A stretch of DNA of 64,000 nt from Pseudomonas gozinkensis (GCF_014863585.1 NZ_CP062253.1:2630501-2694500), one strand, 5' to 3'; positions 15,619-24,287 are shown, counted from the first letter of the stretch. Made by a program: numbers and translations. The notes: a model not told the origin generated them from the sequence alone.

Positions 15619-17220
15619 TTATTTTTTTTCCAATTCGGCTTTGCGTTTCTCGCACAATGCAATAACCGTTTTTACGGCCCTGATGTCCTTGTCAAGCTGA
15701 AGAGGTGCCAATATGCGGCGCGACTTGCTCGGCAAGTGGATGTTGTTTTCTTCTTCTTGGCGATCAATGAGCCGAATCAATACCTCTTCGTGCGGCCCGT
15801 AAACCCAGGGCTGAAATTTGTTGCACCGGTAGCAGGGGATCGGCACCGAAGCGGAGCAAAATCCTGATTCGCCGCAAGTGCCCACACCCTTGCGTCCATC
15901 CAACTCAATTCGGCTGGTCGGATCATCGCCTCGAATGGCGTGGGACTCGTCATCCCTGATTACGCCGCTGAATGCTTGTGCCAGAGGAGCTAGCAGCGTC
16001 CCGACGTCGTTGTTGAGGGTTCGCGCGCGTTCAGCTGGATCGTCATAGTAAGAATCGAGAGAAATTGGGGACTCGTGGCCCAACCAATACTGAAGAACCT
16101 TTCTCGGCACTCCCAACCTTGCCAGTTGACGGGCTCGCGTATGCCGCATCCGATATGCAAACTCGTGAAGTAATTCTCCTGTCCTCTCGGAGAATACAGG
16201 GCTACCATCTTTCCTTAGAAGGATCTGGGAGATTGATGACGCGCTTTTATGCCAGATCAACGAGTAGTAGTATTCGTCGCCAGTAGCATATTTATCTGCC
16301 AGCTTTTTTCTTTTTCTAAGCGCCCACTTCTCAAGTGTAAGAAAAAAAGGAAGCTGGCCTCGTTCGATCTCGCTTAAGGTTTTTCCAAAAAAATGCTCAA
16401 AGGCTTCGATGGAGTTTTTAATTTGAAGTTGGCAGATATCCCAGAGGTCATCGCCCATTGGGTGAACTTCAAATTTTCCGTCGCGAAACTCTCCGGAGTG
16501 CTCATCTTTTACGCTAGGAAAGGATACGCGCTTTCCAGAGACCCCAAAGGTTGACCCCGATGACTCAAAATCCCTATTCTTTAAGTGTGAAAGTTGTTTG
16601 GGGCGTCTGCCGTATTGAGCATTCAATAGCGTAGCTACGCTGTTTTGTAGACTAACCTGACCTGTGCCATAGTCGTGCCACATCGTACTGACCAAGTCAT
16701 CGTACTCTTGTTCCGAGTACCAGCCTGTATCGATATTTCCCGCGACGGCTCTACTGTTCGGCTTATGATAGGGTCGGTGTAGTCTATGAACCGTGTCAAT
16801 CACCTCGTCACTAACACCAGCGATGCCAAGTGAGTGCCAGGTGATTAGCAAGTTTCCGATGTCATTGGTCGTTTTGTCGTTTTCATCACCAATAAGTTTC
16901 GAATAAGATTCCGGTGTGAACGTTGATGTCGGGTTTATTCGCAAAACCTTTGCTAGGCAACGAATCCCATTACGCATTGTGCTAGCGGACAGTTTTCCAG
17001 TGCGGCCAATAGTTATTACCATTGATTTAAAACCCTCAACGGTTTTATCGTCCATGGTGAGAATCGAAGTGATCTTCATTCCATAGTGGCCGACCAGATT
17101 TAGATGGTCATCGTTGAACTCGGCGATATAGCCTCTTTTGTTTTTAACGCTGCTTTTGTCAAATTCTTCAAGTGTGGCCAGGATCTGTGCCGAGGCTTCA
17201 AGTTTTTCACGGGCGCTCAT
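15619..17220 (-). CDS. ginB: Tyrosine recombinase GinB
   Basis: 533 residues. The core recombinase signature is visible: box I Arg near AQYGRRPKQLSHL, box II in YRMRHTRARQLARLG, the LGH motif in LQYWLGHES, and the nucleophile Tyr in SLDSYYDDP. After the catalytic domain a Cys-rich tail (CGESGFCSASVPIPCYRC) suggests a zinc-binding module. The start overlaps the ginA stop by 4 nt (ATGA), and the stop is followed directly by ginC. Together with ginA and ginC it should cut and rejoin DNA at the island attachment sites. Confidence 0.87.
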   Translation of the reverse strand: MSAREKLEASAQILATLEEFDKSSVKNKRGYIAEFNDDHLNLVGHYGMKITSILTMDDKTVEGFKSMVITIGRTGKLSASTMRNGIRCLAKVLRINPTSTFTPESYSKLIGDENDKTTNDIGNLLITWHSLGIAGVSDEVIDTVHRLHRPYHKPNSRAVAGNIDTGWYSEQEYDDLVSTMWHDYGTGQVSLQNSVATLLNAQYGRRPKQLSHLKNRDFESSGSTFGVSGKRVSFPSVKDEHSGEFRDGKFEVHPMGDDLWDICQLQIKNSIEAFEHFFGKTLSEIERGQLPFFLTLEKWALRKRKKLADKYATGDEYYYSLIWHKSASSISQILLRKDGSPVFSERTGELLHEFAYRMRHTRARQLARLGVPRKVLQYWLGHESPISLDSYYDDPAERARTLNNDVGTLLAPLAQAFSGVIRDDESHAIRGDDPTSRIELDGRKGVGTCGESGFCSASVPIPCYRCNKFQPWVYGPHEEVLIRLIDRQEEENNIHLPSKSRRILAPLQLDKDIRAVKTVIALCEKRKAELEKK

Positions 17221-18470
17221 TTGTTCTTCCTGCTTTTACTGTTTTTTGCTGTATCTTCAGCAATTGCCAAACCTGTTTTAAATGCGGACTCGCGCACGTA
17301 ACGACGATCATAGATTTTGGCGGATTCTGATCCTGGTGCCCACCCCATGAGATACTCCCTGTCAGAACGTTCTTTCGCCTCACTCACGCCCTCTGCCTCA
17401 CACTTAAGAGAGAAGCGATAGTTCCAGTCATGACGAAGCAAGTGGGGGTGAAGATGCCTCAGACGCGCGTCTTTTTTGATCATCTCTGTGAGAGCAGCCC
17501 TGAAAGTATTCAGAGTGATCTCTCGTCCTTGGCCCTCTCCCTTTTTATGCTTTACGAAAATGAAAGCGGTCTTCTCAAACCCCACATTTGGAATGTCGGC
17601 ACGCCAAGTCCCCAAATATTCAAGGATCATCTTTTCAAGTTCGGGAGAGATTGCGATGTCTCGGCCTAATGTCTTTGCGACAGGCTGCATTTGACGGCGG
17701 TCGTAACGATCATCATGGTTGCGCTCAACAACAAGGTAGGCATGATCACCACCCCGGGCGGGAAGGAAATGCTCTAACTTCAGGCTTAAAAGCTCTCCAG
17801 CCCTCATGCCTGAGTCGTAAAGAATGTAGAGTGCCAGAGTGTTGCGAAAGGCAATGCCCTTATCAAATGCGGTCGCATCGTCATCGTATGGATTGGAGAA
17901 CATCTCCAGCAGCGCTTCGCGAGTGACCTCATTCAGCTTTTTGTCGATCTGCTTTTGTTTTGCAGCTGCTGGGGAACCAGACTTGACCTTACGTTCCAGC
18001 AGGCTCTTCTCAAGCTTTTCGATGAGCGCATAGTTTTCCGGTGCGTTCGAGTCTTGGGTGAGGCGCCCAAAGAGCCAGGACAGATAGAGGGCAAGCACCT
18101 TCAGCGAGTTGTTGATGCGTCTGCCCGTCACCTGAGAGCCATCATCCTCGCGGCTGCTAACCGAGATGTGCTGGGTCAGAGACTCCACTTCTGGCAAGGA
18201 CAGAAGCTTCTTGGTGGCGAACCGTAGCTCAAGGTCTATGCCTTGCTCATCAGCCCAGGTGTACAGGCTTTTCAGGACGTACAGGTTCGCCCTTTGAGTG
18301 TTCGCGGTCAGGCTGGCCGTCCGAAGGCTCGTGTAGGCTGTTGGATAGAACAGCGGAAAACCGTCACCATCGGTATCATAAAGGAGGGAGAATCGCCTGC
18401 CGTTCCTGGCAATGTGATCCTTCACCTTCAGTGTCTGTTTACGTTTTTGATCGGACTTTGTATTTTTCAT
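17217..18470 (-). CDS. ginA: Tyrosine recombinase GinA
   Basis: 417 residues, first gene of the operon and closest to the island boundary. Catalytic residues seen: R223 in SGMRAGELLSL, H343 and R346 in HPHLLRHDW, W377 (in place of the second His) and the probable nucleophile Y391 in YDRRY. The N-terminal 170 residues form the expected SAM-like DNA-binding domain. The tail is strongly basic (NSKSRKNK). The ATG at 18470 is 94 bases from the dnaQ start and divergent to it, so the operon promoter must lie in that short gap. A three-recombinase operon with gene-end overlaps is characteristic of GInt islands. Confidence 0.88.
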   Translation of the reverse strand: MKNTKSDQKRKQTLKVKDHIARNGRRFSLLYDTDGDGFPLFYPTAYTSLRTASLTANTQRANLYVLKSLYTWADEQGIDLELRFATKKLLSLPEVESLTQHISVSSREDDGSQVTGRRINNSLKVLALYLSWLFGRLTQDSNAPENYALIEKLEKSLLERKVKSGSPAAAKQKQIDKKLNEVTREALLEMFSNPYDDDATAFDKGIAFRNTLALYILYDSGMRAGELLSLKLEHFLPARGGDHAYLVVERNHDDRYDRRQMQPVAKTLGRDIAISPELEKMILEYLGTWRADIPNVGFEKTAFIFVKHKKGEGQGREITLNTFRAALTEMIKKDARLRHLHPHLLRHDWNYRFSLKCEAEGVSEAKERSDREYLMGWAPGSESAKIYDRRYVRESAFKTGLAIAEDTAKNSKSRKNK

Positions 18471-18600
18471 TTTTGGTTTTTACATTTTTTAGCCGGATTT
18501 TGGAAGCAGTTTGCCCTCAAGGGCTGCTACCATAGGGCTTCAAGGTCGAGGTTATTTACTCTTTATGGTTAACAGGTTAGTAGTACTCGATACCGAAACC
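18471..18600. other. Probable island/chromosome junction (attachment region)
   Basis: The divergent gap between ginA and dnaQ is AT-rich near ginA. It contains a hairpin, GCCC-TCAA-GGGC, flanked by AGCA/TGCT (about 18504-18530). The first codons of dnaQ (ATGGTTAACAGGTTAGTAGT) are AT-rich and then switch abruptly to normal GC-rich host codons from about GTACTCGATACC onward. I infer the crossover site lies here. The other copy of the repeat would be beyond the left edge of the window, so the attachment core cannot be confirmed. Confidence 0.45.
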
Positions 18601-19323
18601 ACCGGCATGCCGGTGACCGACGGCCACCGGATTATCGAAATCGGTTGTGTCGAGCTGATCGGTCGACGCCTGACGGGCCGGCACTTTCACGTTTACCTGC
18701 AACCGGACCGCGAGAGTGACGAGGGCGCGATCGGCGTTCACGGCATCACCAACGAATTCCTCGTCGGCAAGCCGCGTTTCGCCGAAGTGGCCGACGAGTT
18801 CTTCGAGTTCATCAACGGCGCGCAGCTGATCATCCATAACGCGGCGTTCGACGTTGGCTTCATCAACAACGAATTCGCCCTGATGGGCCAGCAGGATCGC
18901 GCGGACATCACGCAGCATTGCACGATCCTCGACACCCTGATGATGGCCCGGGAACGTCACCCGGGTCAGCGCAACAGCCTCGATGCCCTGTGCAAACGCT
19001 ACGGCGTCGACAACTCCGGCCGTGAGCTGCACGGCGCATTGCTCGACTCGGAGATTCTCGCCGACGTCTATCTGACCATGACCGGTGGCCAGACCAGCCT
19101 GTCGCTGGCCGGCAACGCCTCCGACGGCAATGGCACGGGCGAAGGCGCGGACAACTCCGCGACCGAAATCCGCCGTCTGCCGGCAGATCGCCAACCGGGA
19201 CGGATCATCCGCGCCACCGAGGCCGAGCTGGCCGAACATCAGGTGCGGCTCGAGATCATCGCCAAGTCGGCGGGCGCCCCGGCGCTGTGGACTCAGTTGC
19301 TGGAAGCCGAAGCCCAGGCGTAA
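18565..19323 (+). CDS. dnaQ: DNA polymerase III epsilon subunit, proofreading 3'-5' exonuclease
   Basis: 252 residues. Epsilon proofreads replication errors inside the Pol III core with alpha and theta. The DEDDh exonuclease signature is present: D9 and E11 in VLDTETTG, a central Asp in IIHNAAFDVGFI, and His/Asp in HGALLDSEILADVY. The C-terminal helix that binds alpha is retained. I chose ATG 18565, matching the usual Pseudomonas N-terminus. A TTG at 18511 would add 18 residues of unlikely sequence. The first five residues read MVNRL where Pseudomonas proteins typically have something like MATRS, which I attribute to the island junction. The only ribosome-binding-like GAGG lies 13 nt upstream, unusually far. 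Confidence 0.95.
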   Translation: MVNRLVVLDTETTGMPVTDGHRIIEIGCVELIGRRLTGRHFHVYLQPDRESDEGAIGVHGITNEFLVGKPRFAEVADEFFEFINGAQLIIHNAAFDVGFINNEFALMGQQDRADITQHCTILDTLMMARERHPGQRNSLDALCKRYGVDNSGRELHGALLDSEILADVYLTMTGGQTSLSLAGNASDGNGTGEGADNSATEIRRLPADRQPGRIIRATEAELAEHQVRLEIIAKSAGAPALWTQLLEAEAQA

Positions 19324-19329
19324 TGCACA

Positions 19330-19378
19330 AAAGGATCGTCCGGACACCCAAGCCGTGTCCGGACGATCCTTTGTTTTT
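19330..19378 (+). terminator. Intrinsic terminator of dnaQ
   Basis: AAAGGATCGTCCGGACAC (19330-19347), 7-nt loop, and a perfect 18-bp complement (19355-19372), followed by GTTTTTGG. Strong rho-independent terminator directly after the dnaQ stop. Confidence 0.92.
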
Positions 19379-19478
19379 GGCAGTACTGACAACTGGCCAC
19401 CCTCGCCACATCGGCTCCGACCCTCTACCCTGAGGACATTGGCAGATCACTCTCCGCCGCCTCAGGACACTGAGCCCC

Positions 19479-21734
19479 ATGTACAAAGATCTGAAGTTCC
19501 CGGTATTGATCGTCCACCGTGACATCAAGGCCGATACGGTTGCCGGTGACCGCATCCGCGGAATCGCCCGAGAGCTGGAGCTGGAAGGTTTCAGTATCGT
19601 TTCGGCCACGGACTACACCGAAGGCCGGCTGGTGGCGTCGACCCACCATGGTCTGGCATGCATGCTGATCGCCGCCGAAGACGCCAGCACCAACTCCCAT
19701 TTGTTGCAGAACATGGCCGAACTGATCGGTCTGGCCCGGGTGCGGGCGCCGGATCTGCCGATCTTTGCCCTCGGCGAGCAAGTCACCCTGGAGAATGCCC
19801 CGGCCGATGCCATGGCCGAGCTCAATCAGTTGCGCGGCATTCTCTATCTGTTTGAAGACACGGTGCCGTTTCTCGCCCGGCAGGTGGCGCGGGCGGCGCG
19901 CAAATATCTGGACGGACTGTTGCCGCCATTTTTCAAGGCGCTGGTGCAGCACACCGCCGATTCCAACTATTCCTGGCACACTCCCGGGCATGGCGGCGGG
20001 GTGGCGTATCACAAGAGTCCGGTGGGGCAGGCGTTTCACCAGTTCTTCGGGGAAAATACCCTGCGTTCGGACTTGTCGGTGTCGGTGCCGGAGCTGGGGT
20101 CGTTGCTCGACCACACCGGGCCGTTGGCCGAGGCAGAAGCGCGGGCAGCGCGCAATTTCGGTGCCGATCACACCTTTTTCGTGATCAATGGCACCTCGAC
20201 CGCCAACAAGATCGTCTGGCACTCGATGGTCGGGCGCGATGATCTGGTGCTGGTGGATCGCAACTGCCACAAGTCGGTGTTGCACGCGATCATCATGACC
20301 GGCGCGATTGCGCTGTATCTGTGCCCGGAACGTAATGAGCTGGGCATTATCGGCCCGATTCCGCTCAGTGAATTCAGTCGCGAATCGATCCAGGCCAAGA
20401 TCGATGCCAGCCCGCTGACCAAGGGGCGCGAGCCGAAAGTCAAACTGGCGGTGATCACCAACTCGACCTACGACGGCCTCTGCTACAACGCCGAGCTGAT
20501 CAAGCAGAGCTTGGGCAATAGCGTTGAAGTCCTGCATTTCGACGAAGCCTGGTACGCCTACGCGGCGTTTCACGAATTCTTTGCCGGCCGTTACGGCATG
20601 GCCACCTCGCGCAGTGAAGACAGCCCGCTGGTGTTCACCACCCATTCCACCCACAAACTGCTGGCGGCGTTCAGTCAGGCTTCGATGATTCATGTGCAGG
20701 ACGGCGGCGCGCGGCAGCTGGATCGCGACCGGTTCAACGAAGCGTTCATGATGCACATCTCGACGTCGCCGCAGTACAGCATCATCGCCTCGCTGGACGT
20801 GGCGTCGGCGATGATGGAAGGCCCGGCCGGCCGCTCGCTGTTGCAGGAAACCTTCGACGAAGCCCTGAGCTTTCGACGGGCGCTGGCCAATCTGCGCCAG
20901 CACATCGCCGCTGATGACTGGTGGTTCTCGATCTGGCAGCCGCCGGGCGTCGAGGGCATCGACCGGGTGCAGACCGAGGACTGGCTGCTGCAGCCCGATG
21001 CGGACTGGCATGGTTTCGGCGAAGTCAGTGACGACTATGTGTTGCTCGACCCGATCAAGGTGACTTTGGTCATGCCGGGGCTGACCGCCGGCGGCGCCTT
21101 AAGCGACAAGGGAATCCCGGCGGCCGTGGTCAGCCGCTTTCTCTGGGAGCGCGGACTGGTGGTGGAGAAAACCGGGCTGTATTCGTTTCTGGTGCTGTTC
21201 TCCATGGGCATCACCAAGGGCAAGTGGAGCACGCTGCTGACCGAATTGCTGGAGTTCAAGCGCAGCTACGACGCCAACGTCAGCCTCGATACCTGCCTCA
21301 AGTGTGTCGCCCAGGAAGACAGCGCGCGCTATCGCGGCATGGGCCTGCGCGATCTGTGCGATCAGCTCCATGCCTGCTACCGCAGCAACGCCACCGCCAA
21401 ACACCTCAAGCGCATGTACACCGTGCTGCCGGAGATCGCCATGAAACCGGCCCATGCTTACGACCAACTGGTGCGCGGCGAAGTCGAGGCGGTGCCGATC
21501 GATGAGCTGGAAGGCCGGGTGGCGGCGGTGATGCTGGTGCCGTACCCGCCGGGCATTCCGCTGATCATGCCCGGCGAGCGTTTTACCGAATCCACGCGCT
21601 CGATCATCGAATACCTCAGGTTTGCCCGCACGTTCGACGCAACGTTTCCGGGGTTCGTGGTCGATGTACACGGTCTGCAACACGAAGATGAGGGCAATGG
21701 GCGGCAATACACCGTCGATTGCGTCAAGGAATGA
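19479..21734 (+). CDS. ldcA: PLP-dependent lysine (Lys/Arg/Orn-type) decarboxylase
   Basis: 751 residues, the usual length for large inducible-type basic amino acid decarboxylases. The order is an N-terminal wing/response-regulator-like domain (residues 1-130), the PLP fold, and a C-terminal domain. The PLP Schiff-base lysine is K393 in the hallmark STHKLLAAFSQ. Also visible are TPGHGGG early in the core and a DEAW motif upstream of the lysine. In Pseudomonas the gene near dnaQ is the lysine decarboxylase making cadaverine, which is why I favour lysine over arginine or ornithine. The substrate cannot be proved from motifs. It has its own transcription unit after the dnaQ terminator. Confidence 0.85.
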   Translation: MYKDLKFPVLIVHRDIKADTVAGDRIRGIARELELEGFSIVSATDYTEGRLVASTHHGLACMLIAAEDASTNSHLLQNMAELIGLARVRAPDLPIFALGEQVTLENAPADAMAELNQLRGILYLFEDTVPFLARQVARAARKYLDGLLPPFFKALVQHTADSNYSWHTPGHGGGVAYHKSPVGQAFHQFFGENTLRSDLSVSVPELGSLLDHTGPLAEAEARAARNFGADHTFFVINGTSTANKIVWHSMVGRDDLVLVDRNCHKSVLHAIIMTGAIALYLCPERNELGIIGPIPLSEFSRESIQAKIDASPLTKGREPKVKLAVITNSTYDGLCYNAELIKQSLGNSVEVLHFDEAWYAYAAFHEFFAGRYGMATSRSEDSPLVFTTHSTHKLLAAFSQASMIHVQDGGARQLDRDRFNEAFMMHISTSPQYSIIASLDVASAMMEGPAGRSLLQETFDEALSFRRALANLRQHIAADDWWFSIWQPPGVEGIDRVQTEDWLLQPDADWHGFGEVSDDYVLLDPIKVTLVMPGLTAGGALSDKGIPAAVVSRFLWERGLVVEKTGLYSFLVLFSMGITKGKWSTLLTELLEFKRSYDANVSLDTCLKCVAQEDSARYRGMGLRDLCDQLHACYRSNATAKHLKRMYTVLPEIAMKPAHAYDQLVRGEVEAVPIDELEGRVAAVMLVPYPPGIPLIMPGERFTESTRSIIEYLRFARTFDATFPGFVVDVHGLQHEDEGNGRQYTVDCVKE

Positions 21735-21748
21735 GGGCTTTTCCGAGT

Positions 21749-22363
21749 ATGCAACCGGTCATGAATCCGAAATACCCAGGGTTGTCGGTGCGGGTCGCCG
21801 ACGATGGTTTTGCCGCGTATATCTGGGGCAGCGATTTCAGCTTCGAGGTGGCCGCCTACGGCGCGGCCGAAATCGGCAAACCCGTGGCGCAGTGGGCCGT
21901 GACGCCCATCGTGCCGTATCGCAAGTGCTACGGCATCGATCCGGAGGAATTCAGCAGTTTTCGCGATGCCGCCGACAGCGCGATCTTCATGGCGTATCTG
22001 GAGGACGAGCCGGTCGGTCATCTGGTGATCAGCACCAACTGGAACGGCTTCGCCCATATCGATGAACTGGCGGTGCACGCCCCGGCGCGGCGCCATGGTG
22101 TGGCCAAGGCCTTGCTGGATGTGGCGCAGTTCTGGAGCCGCAAGAAAAAGCTGCCGGGAATCATGCTGGAAACCCAGAACAACAACCTCGGCGCCTGCCG
22201 CCTGTATGAGCGTTGCGGCTATGTCATCGGCGGAATCGACCACCTGCGTTACCGCGGCATCGATCCGAACACCGCCGAAGTAGCGTTGTTCTGGTATCGA
22301 TTGTTCGATAACCCGCTGGAGCATCCGATCAGTTCGCCAGCATCGCCTCGGCTTGTTCCGTGA
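21749..22363 (+). CDS. GNAT acetyltransferase, streptothricin acetyltransferase-like
   Basis: About 204 residues from ATG 21749; the next Met at 21761 is a possible start. The acetyl-CoA-binding motif A is IDELAVHAPARRHGVAKALL. The C-terminal half (LPGIMLETQNNNLGACRLYE, then GGIDHLRYRGIDPNT and ALFWYR) closely follows streptothricin acetyltransferases, which acetylate the beta-lysine amine of that antibiotic. Lying 14 nt after lysine decarboxylase, a lysine-derived amine is also a plausible natural substrate; that is inference. The stop overlaps the convergent LysR gene by about 35 nt. Confidence 0.8.
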   Translation: MQPVMNPKYPGLSVRVADDGFAAYIWGSDFSFEVAAYGAAEIGKPVAQWAVTPIVPYRKCYGIDPEEFSSFRDAADSAIFMAYLEDEPVGHLVISTNWNGFAHIDELAVHAPARRHGVAKALLDVAQFWSRKKKLPGIMLETQNNNLGACRLYERCGYVIGGIDHLRYRGIDPNTAEVALFWYRLFDNPLEHPISSPASPRLVP

Positions 22364-23222
22364 CGATTCCGAGCAGTGTCTGAATCGCCGCTGACGGCGT
22401 GGCGTGTTTGAAGGTCAGGGCATAGAGGCTGATCGGCACCGCCGGCGACAACGGGCAGACGTCGAGGCCGCCCGCCCGTGCACCGAGGGCGGTGAACGGG
22501 TCGACGATCGCCAGACCTTCGCCAGACTCGACCATGCTGCGCATCATCTGGTGGGTCTGCACCCGTGTCTGAACGGTTGGCGCCGGGCGCAGGGCCTGGA
22601 GCTTGTTTTCCAGCGCCGGGCTCAACGGGTCCTGACCTTCGAGGCCGACCATCGCCTGGCCGGCCAGATCCTGCAGCGAAATGTACTTTTGCTTCGGTTG
22701 CAGCCAGCCGTGGGGCGCGAGCAGTTGCAATTTGCCCTGGGCCAGCGGCTGGCAATGGATATCGGGGTGTTGCGGATCGTGCAGGCTCAGCCCTAGATCG
22801 CTATCACGCAATAGCAGGTGGCGGACGATGTCGCGGGTCGGTTCGCTGAGCAGGGTGCAGGGCACGTCGGGCAGGCGCCGGCGCAGGGCGGCGAGACTTT
22901 GCGGCAGCAGTTGCTGGGCCAGCGGCGGAGTGCCGATGATCCGAAGGGGTGGGGCGAGGTATTGCTTGAGGCTGCTGGCCAGCCGTTGCACCGGCTCCAG
23001 CGCTTCATAGATGTGGCCGATCTCGACTTGCAGCGCCCGGGCCTCCGGGGTCGGCTGAAGTCGTCCGCGTACGCTGGCGAACAGCATGAACCCGAGCTGA
23101 CTCTCGGCTTCGCGCAAACGCTCCTCGACCTCGGGCGCCGGTAGTTGCAGCCATTCGGCGGCGGTGCCCACGTGACCGGTCTGCAACAGCGCCTGAATCA
23201 CTTCGATATGACGTAAACGCAT
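22329..23222 (-). CDS. LysR-family transcriptional regulator
   Basis: 297 residues. N-terminal winged helix (MRLRHIEVIQALLQTGHVGT onward, residues 1-60) and a C-terminal periplasmic-binding-protein-like effector domain (residues 90-290, ending with the typical TPSAAIQTLLGIV region). The HTH is somewhat divergent: the usual Ala-Ser-Gln stretch reads LPAPEVEERLREAE. It is convergent with the GNAT gene and has no divergent partner, so its target is unclear; the next gene upstream (23308) is on the same strand. Effector unknown. Confidence 0.88.
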   Translation of the reverse strand: MRLRHIEVIQALLQTGHVGTAAEWLQLPAPEVEERLREAESQLGFMLFASVRGRLQPTPEARALQVEIGHIYEALEPVQRLASSLKQYLAPPLRIIGTPPLAQQLLPQSLAALRRRLPDVPCTLLSEPTRDIVRHLLLRDSDLGLSLHDPQHPDIHCQPLAQGKLQLLAPHGWLQPKQKYISLQDLAGQAMVGLEGQDPLSPALENKLQALRPAPTVQTRVQTHQMMRSMVESGEGLAIVDPFTALGARAGGLDVCPLSPAVPISLYALTFKHATPSAAIQTLLGIVTEQAEAMLAN

Positions 23223-23307
23223 GCGTGAAGTCCATGTCCGGCCGTTGGGGTCAGTGGCTGAATCCTACCCCAACTCGGCGCGGATGACTTCTGCTCATAA
23301 CGATCGG

Positions 23308-23544
23308 TTATGAAGCGACCGATGGCTCGGGTTCGCGGATCAGGGTGATGCCCGACTGAACCAGCAAAAACTCGTTGTCGTCGATCTTGTTGACGCGGTC
23401 GCCAATCGCCAGTTTGTAGGTGGTAACGGGCTCCGTGCCGGTGAAACCGTCTGCCGACGGGTTGGATTCCTGGAACTCATGCACGGAATAAACGCGGCCT
23501 TCCGCATCTCTTGCATGGAACTGACCGACGAGTACTGCTGCCAT
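23308..23544 (-). CDS. Small conserved-looking hypothetical protein
   Basis: 78 residues, beginning MAAVLVGQFHARDAEGRVYS and continuing with a beta-rich segment (VTTYKLAIGDRVNKIDDNEF). No signal peptide or membrane helix. It looks like a small all-beta protein. I recall similar short proteins in Pseudomonas genomes but know no function. The ATG at 23544 is preceded by an acceptable AG-rich site (TCCAGAGG read on the minus strand). The upstream 185 bases are shared divergently with the FMN reductase gene. Confidence 0.65.
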   Translation of the reverse strand: MAAVLVGQFHARDAEGRVYSVHEFQESNPSADGFTGTEPVTTYKLAIGDRVNKIDDNEFLLVQSGITLIREPEPSVAS

Positions 23545-23729
23545 CTGCTTAGAACCTCTGGAGATAAAACGCTTGATTTGCGGCTTGGTAGACCGTCATC
23601 GAGCTTGGTAAGTTTTCCTACAGGAAAAAAATATTCCAGACGCGGGAAATAACCTTCGACGTCTGGTGGAATCGTCATCGGATCATCTATAACTGTTGGC
23701 TCCTCCCACGGACAGTCGAGAGTCTTCCA

Positions 23730-24287
23730 ATGAGCAATGTGTATAACGTCGCAGTAGTGGTCGGCAGCCTGCGCAAGGCGTCCATCAACCGCAAGGTCGC
23801 CCTGGCGCTGGCGGAACTGGCACCGGCCAATCTCAAGCTGAACATTGTCGAAATTGGCGATCTGCCACTCTACAACGAAGACATCGACGGCGATTCACCG
23901 CCGGCAGCCTACAGCACTTTCCGGCAAAAAGTGGGTTCATCCGACGCTCTGCTGTTTGTCACCCCGGAGTACAACCGCTCGGTGCCGGCGCCTTTGAAGA
24001 ACGCGATCGACGTCGGTTCCCGGCCCTATGGCAAGAGTGTCTGGAGCGGCAAGCCGGGGGCGGTGATCAGCGTTTCGCCGGGTGCCATCGGCGGTTTTGG
24101 TGCCAACCAGCATCTGCGTCAGTCCTTCGTTTTCCTCAACGTGCCGTGCATGCAGCAGCCGGAAGCCTACCTGGGCGGCGCGGGCACGGCGTTCGACGAG
24201 GCAGGGAAACTGAACGAATCGGTGAAGCCGTTCCTGCAAAGCTTCATCAATGCCTTTGGCGAGTGGGTGGCGCAGCACAAGAAGTGA
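23730..24287 (+). CDS. NADPH-dependent FMN reductase (ChrR/quinone reductase-like)
   Basis: 185 residues, flavodoxin-like fold. The FMN phosphate loop is VVGSLRKASINRK near the N-terminus, and the conserved TPEYNRSVPAPLKNAID marks the NAD(P)H:FMN/quinone reductase family. Such soluble enzymes reduce quinones, chromate or azo compounds and protect against redox stress. It is shorter than ArsH and lacks that family's longer N-terminus, so despite the neighbouring ArsB gene I do not call it ArsH. A REP doublet separates it from arsB, which argues against a tight operon. Confidence 0.85.
   Translation: MSNVYNVAVVVGSLRKASINRKVALALAELAPANLKLNIVEIGDLPLYNEDIDGDSPPAAYSTFRQKVGSSDALLFVTPEYNRSVPAPLKNAIDVGSRPYGKSVWSGKPGAVISVSPGAIGGFGANQHLRQSFVFLNVPCMQQPEAYLGGAGTAFDEAGKLNESVKPFLQSFINAFGEWVAQHKK

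Larger units (their letters stand above)
1..18564. mobile_element. GInt-type genomic island, right part with ginABCD and defence cargo (left end outside window)
   Basis: GInt islands are known as tripartite elements: a ginABCD operon at one end, variable cargo, and a short AT-rich far end, integrated site-specifically between imperfect direct repeats. Seen here: three overlapping tyrosine recombinase genes plus a small coiled-coil gene at 13166-18470, adjoining dnaQ. The cargo to the left has visibly lower GC than the core genes and lacks the GTGGGAGCGAGCTTGCTCGCGA repeats found to the right. The cargo includes a CBASS operon, a two-component system, an HNH nuclease and several orphan genes. 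The left boundary is not in the window, so total size is unknown. The right boundary is inferred to lie close to, or just inside, the start of dnaQ. Confidence 0.7.

Noticed and set aside
13572..18470. A RIT element (recombinase in trio)
   Set aside because: RIT elements have three recombinases of similar, smaller size without a fourth coiled-coil gene; size pattern and ginD fit GInt better.
19425..21011. Minus-strand frame of 528 codons
   Set aside because: Antisense shadow of the lysine decarboxylase gene, caused by GC-rich third positions; composition is Gln/Arg/His-rich and unlike a protein.
23730..24287. FMN reductase as ArsH because it neighbours arsB
   Set aside because: Too short and lacks the ArsH N-terminal extension; its motifs fit the ChrR/quinone reductase group.
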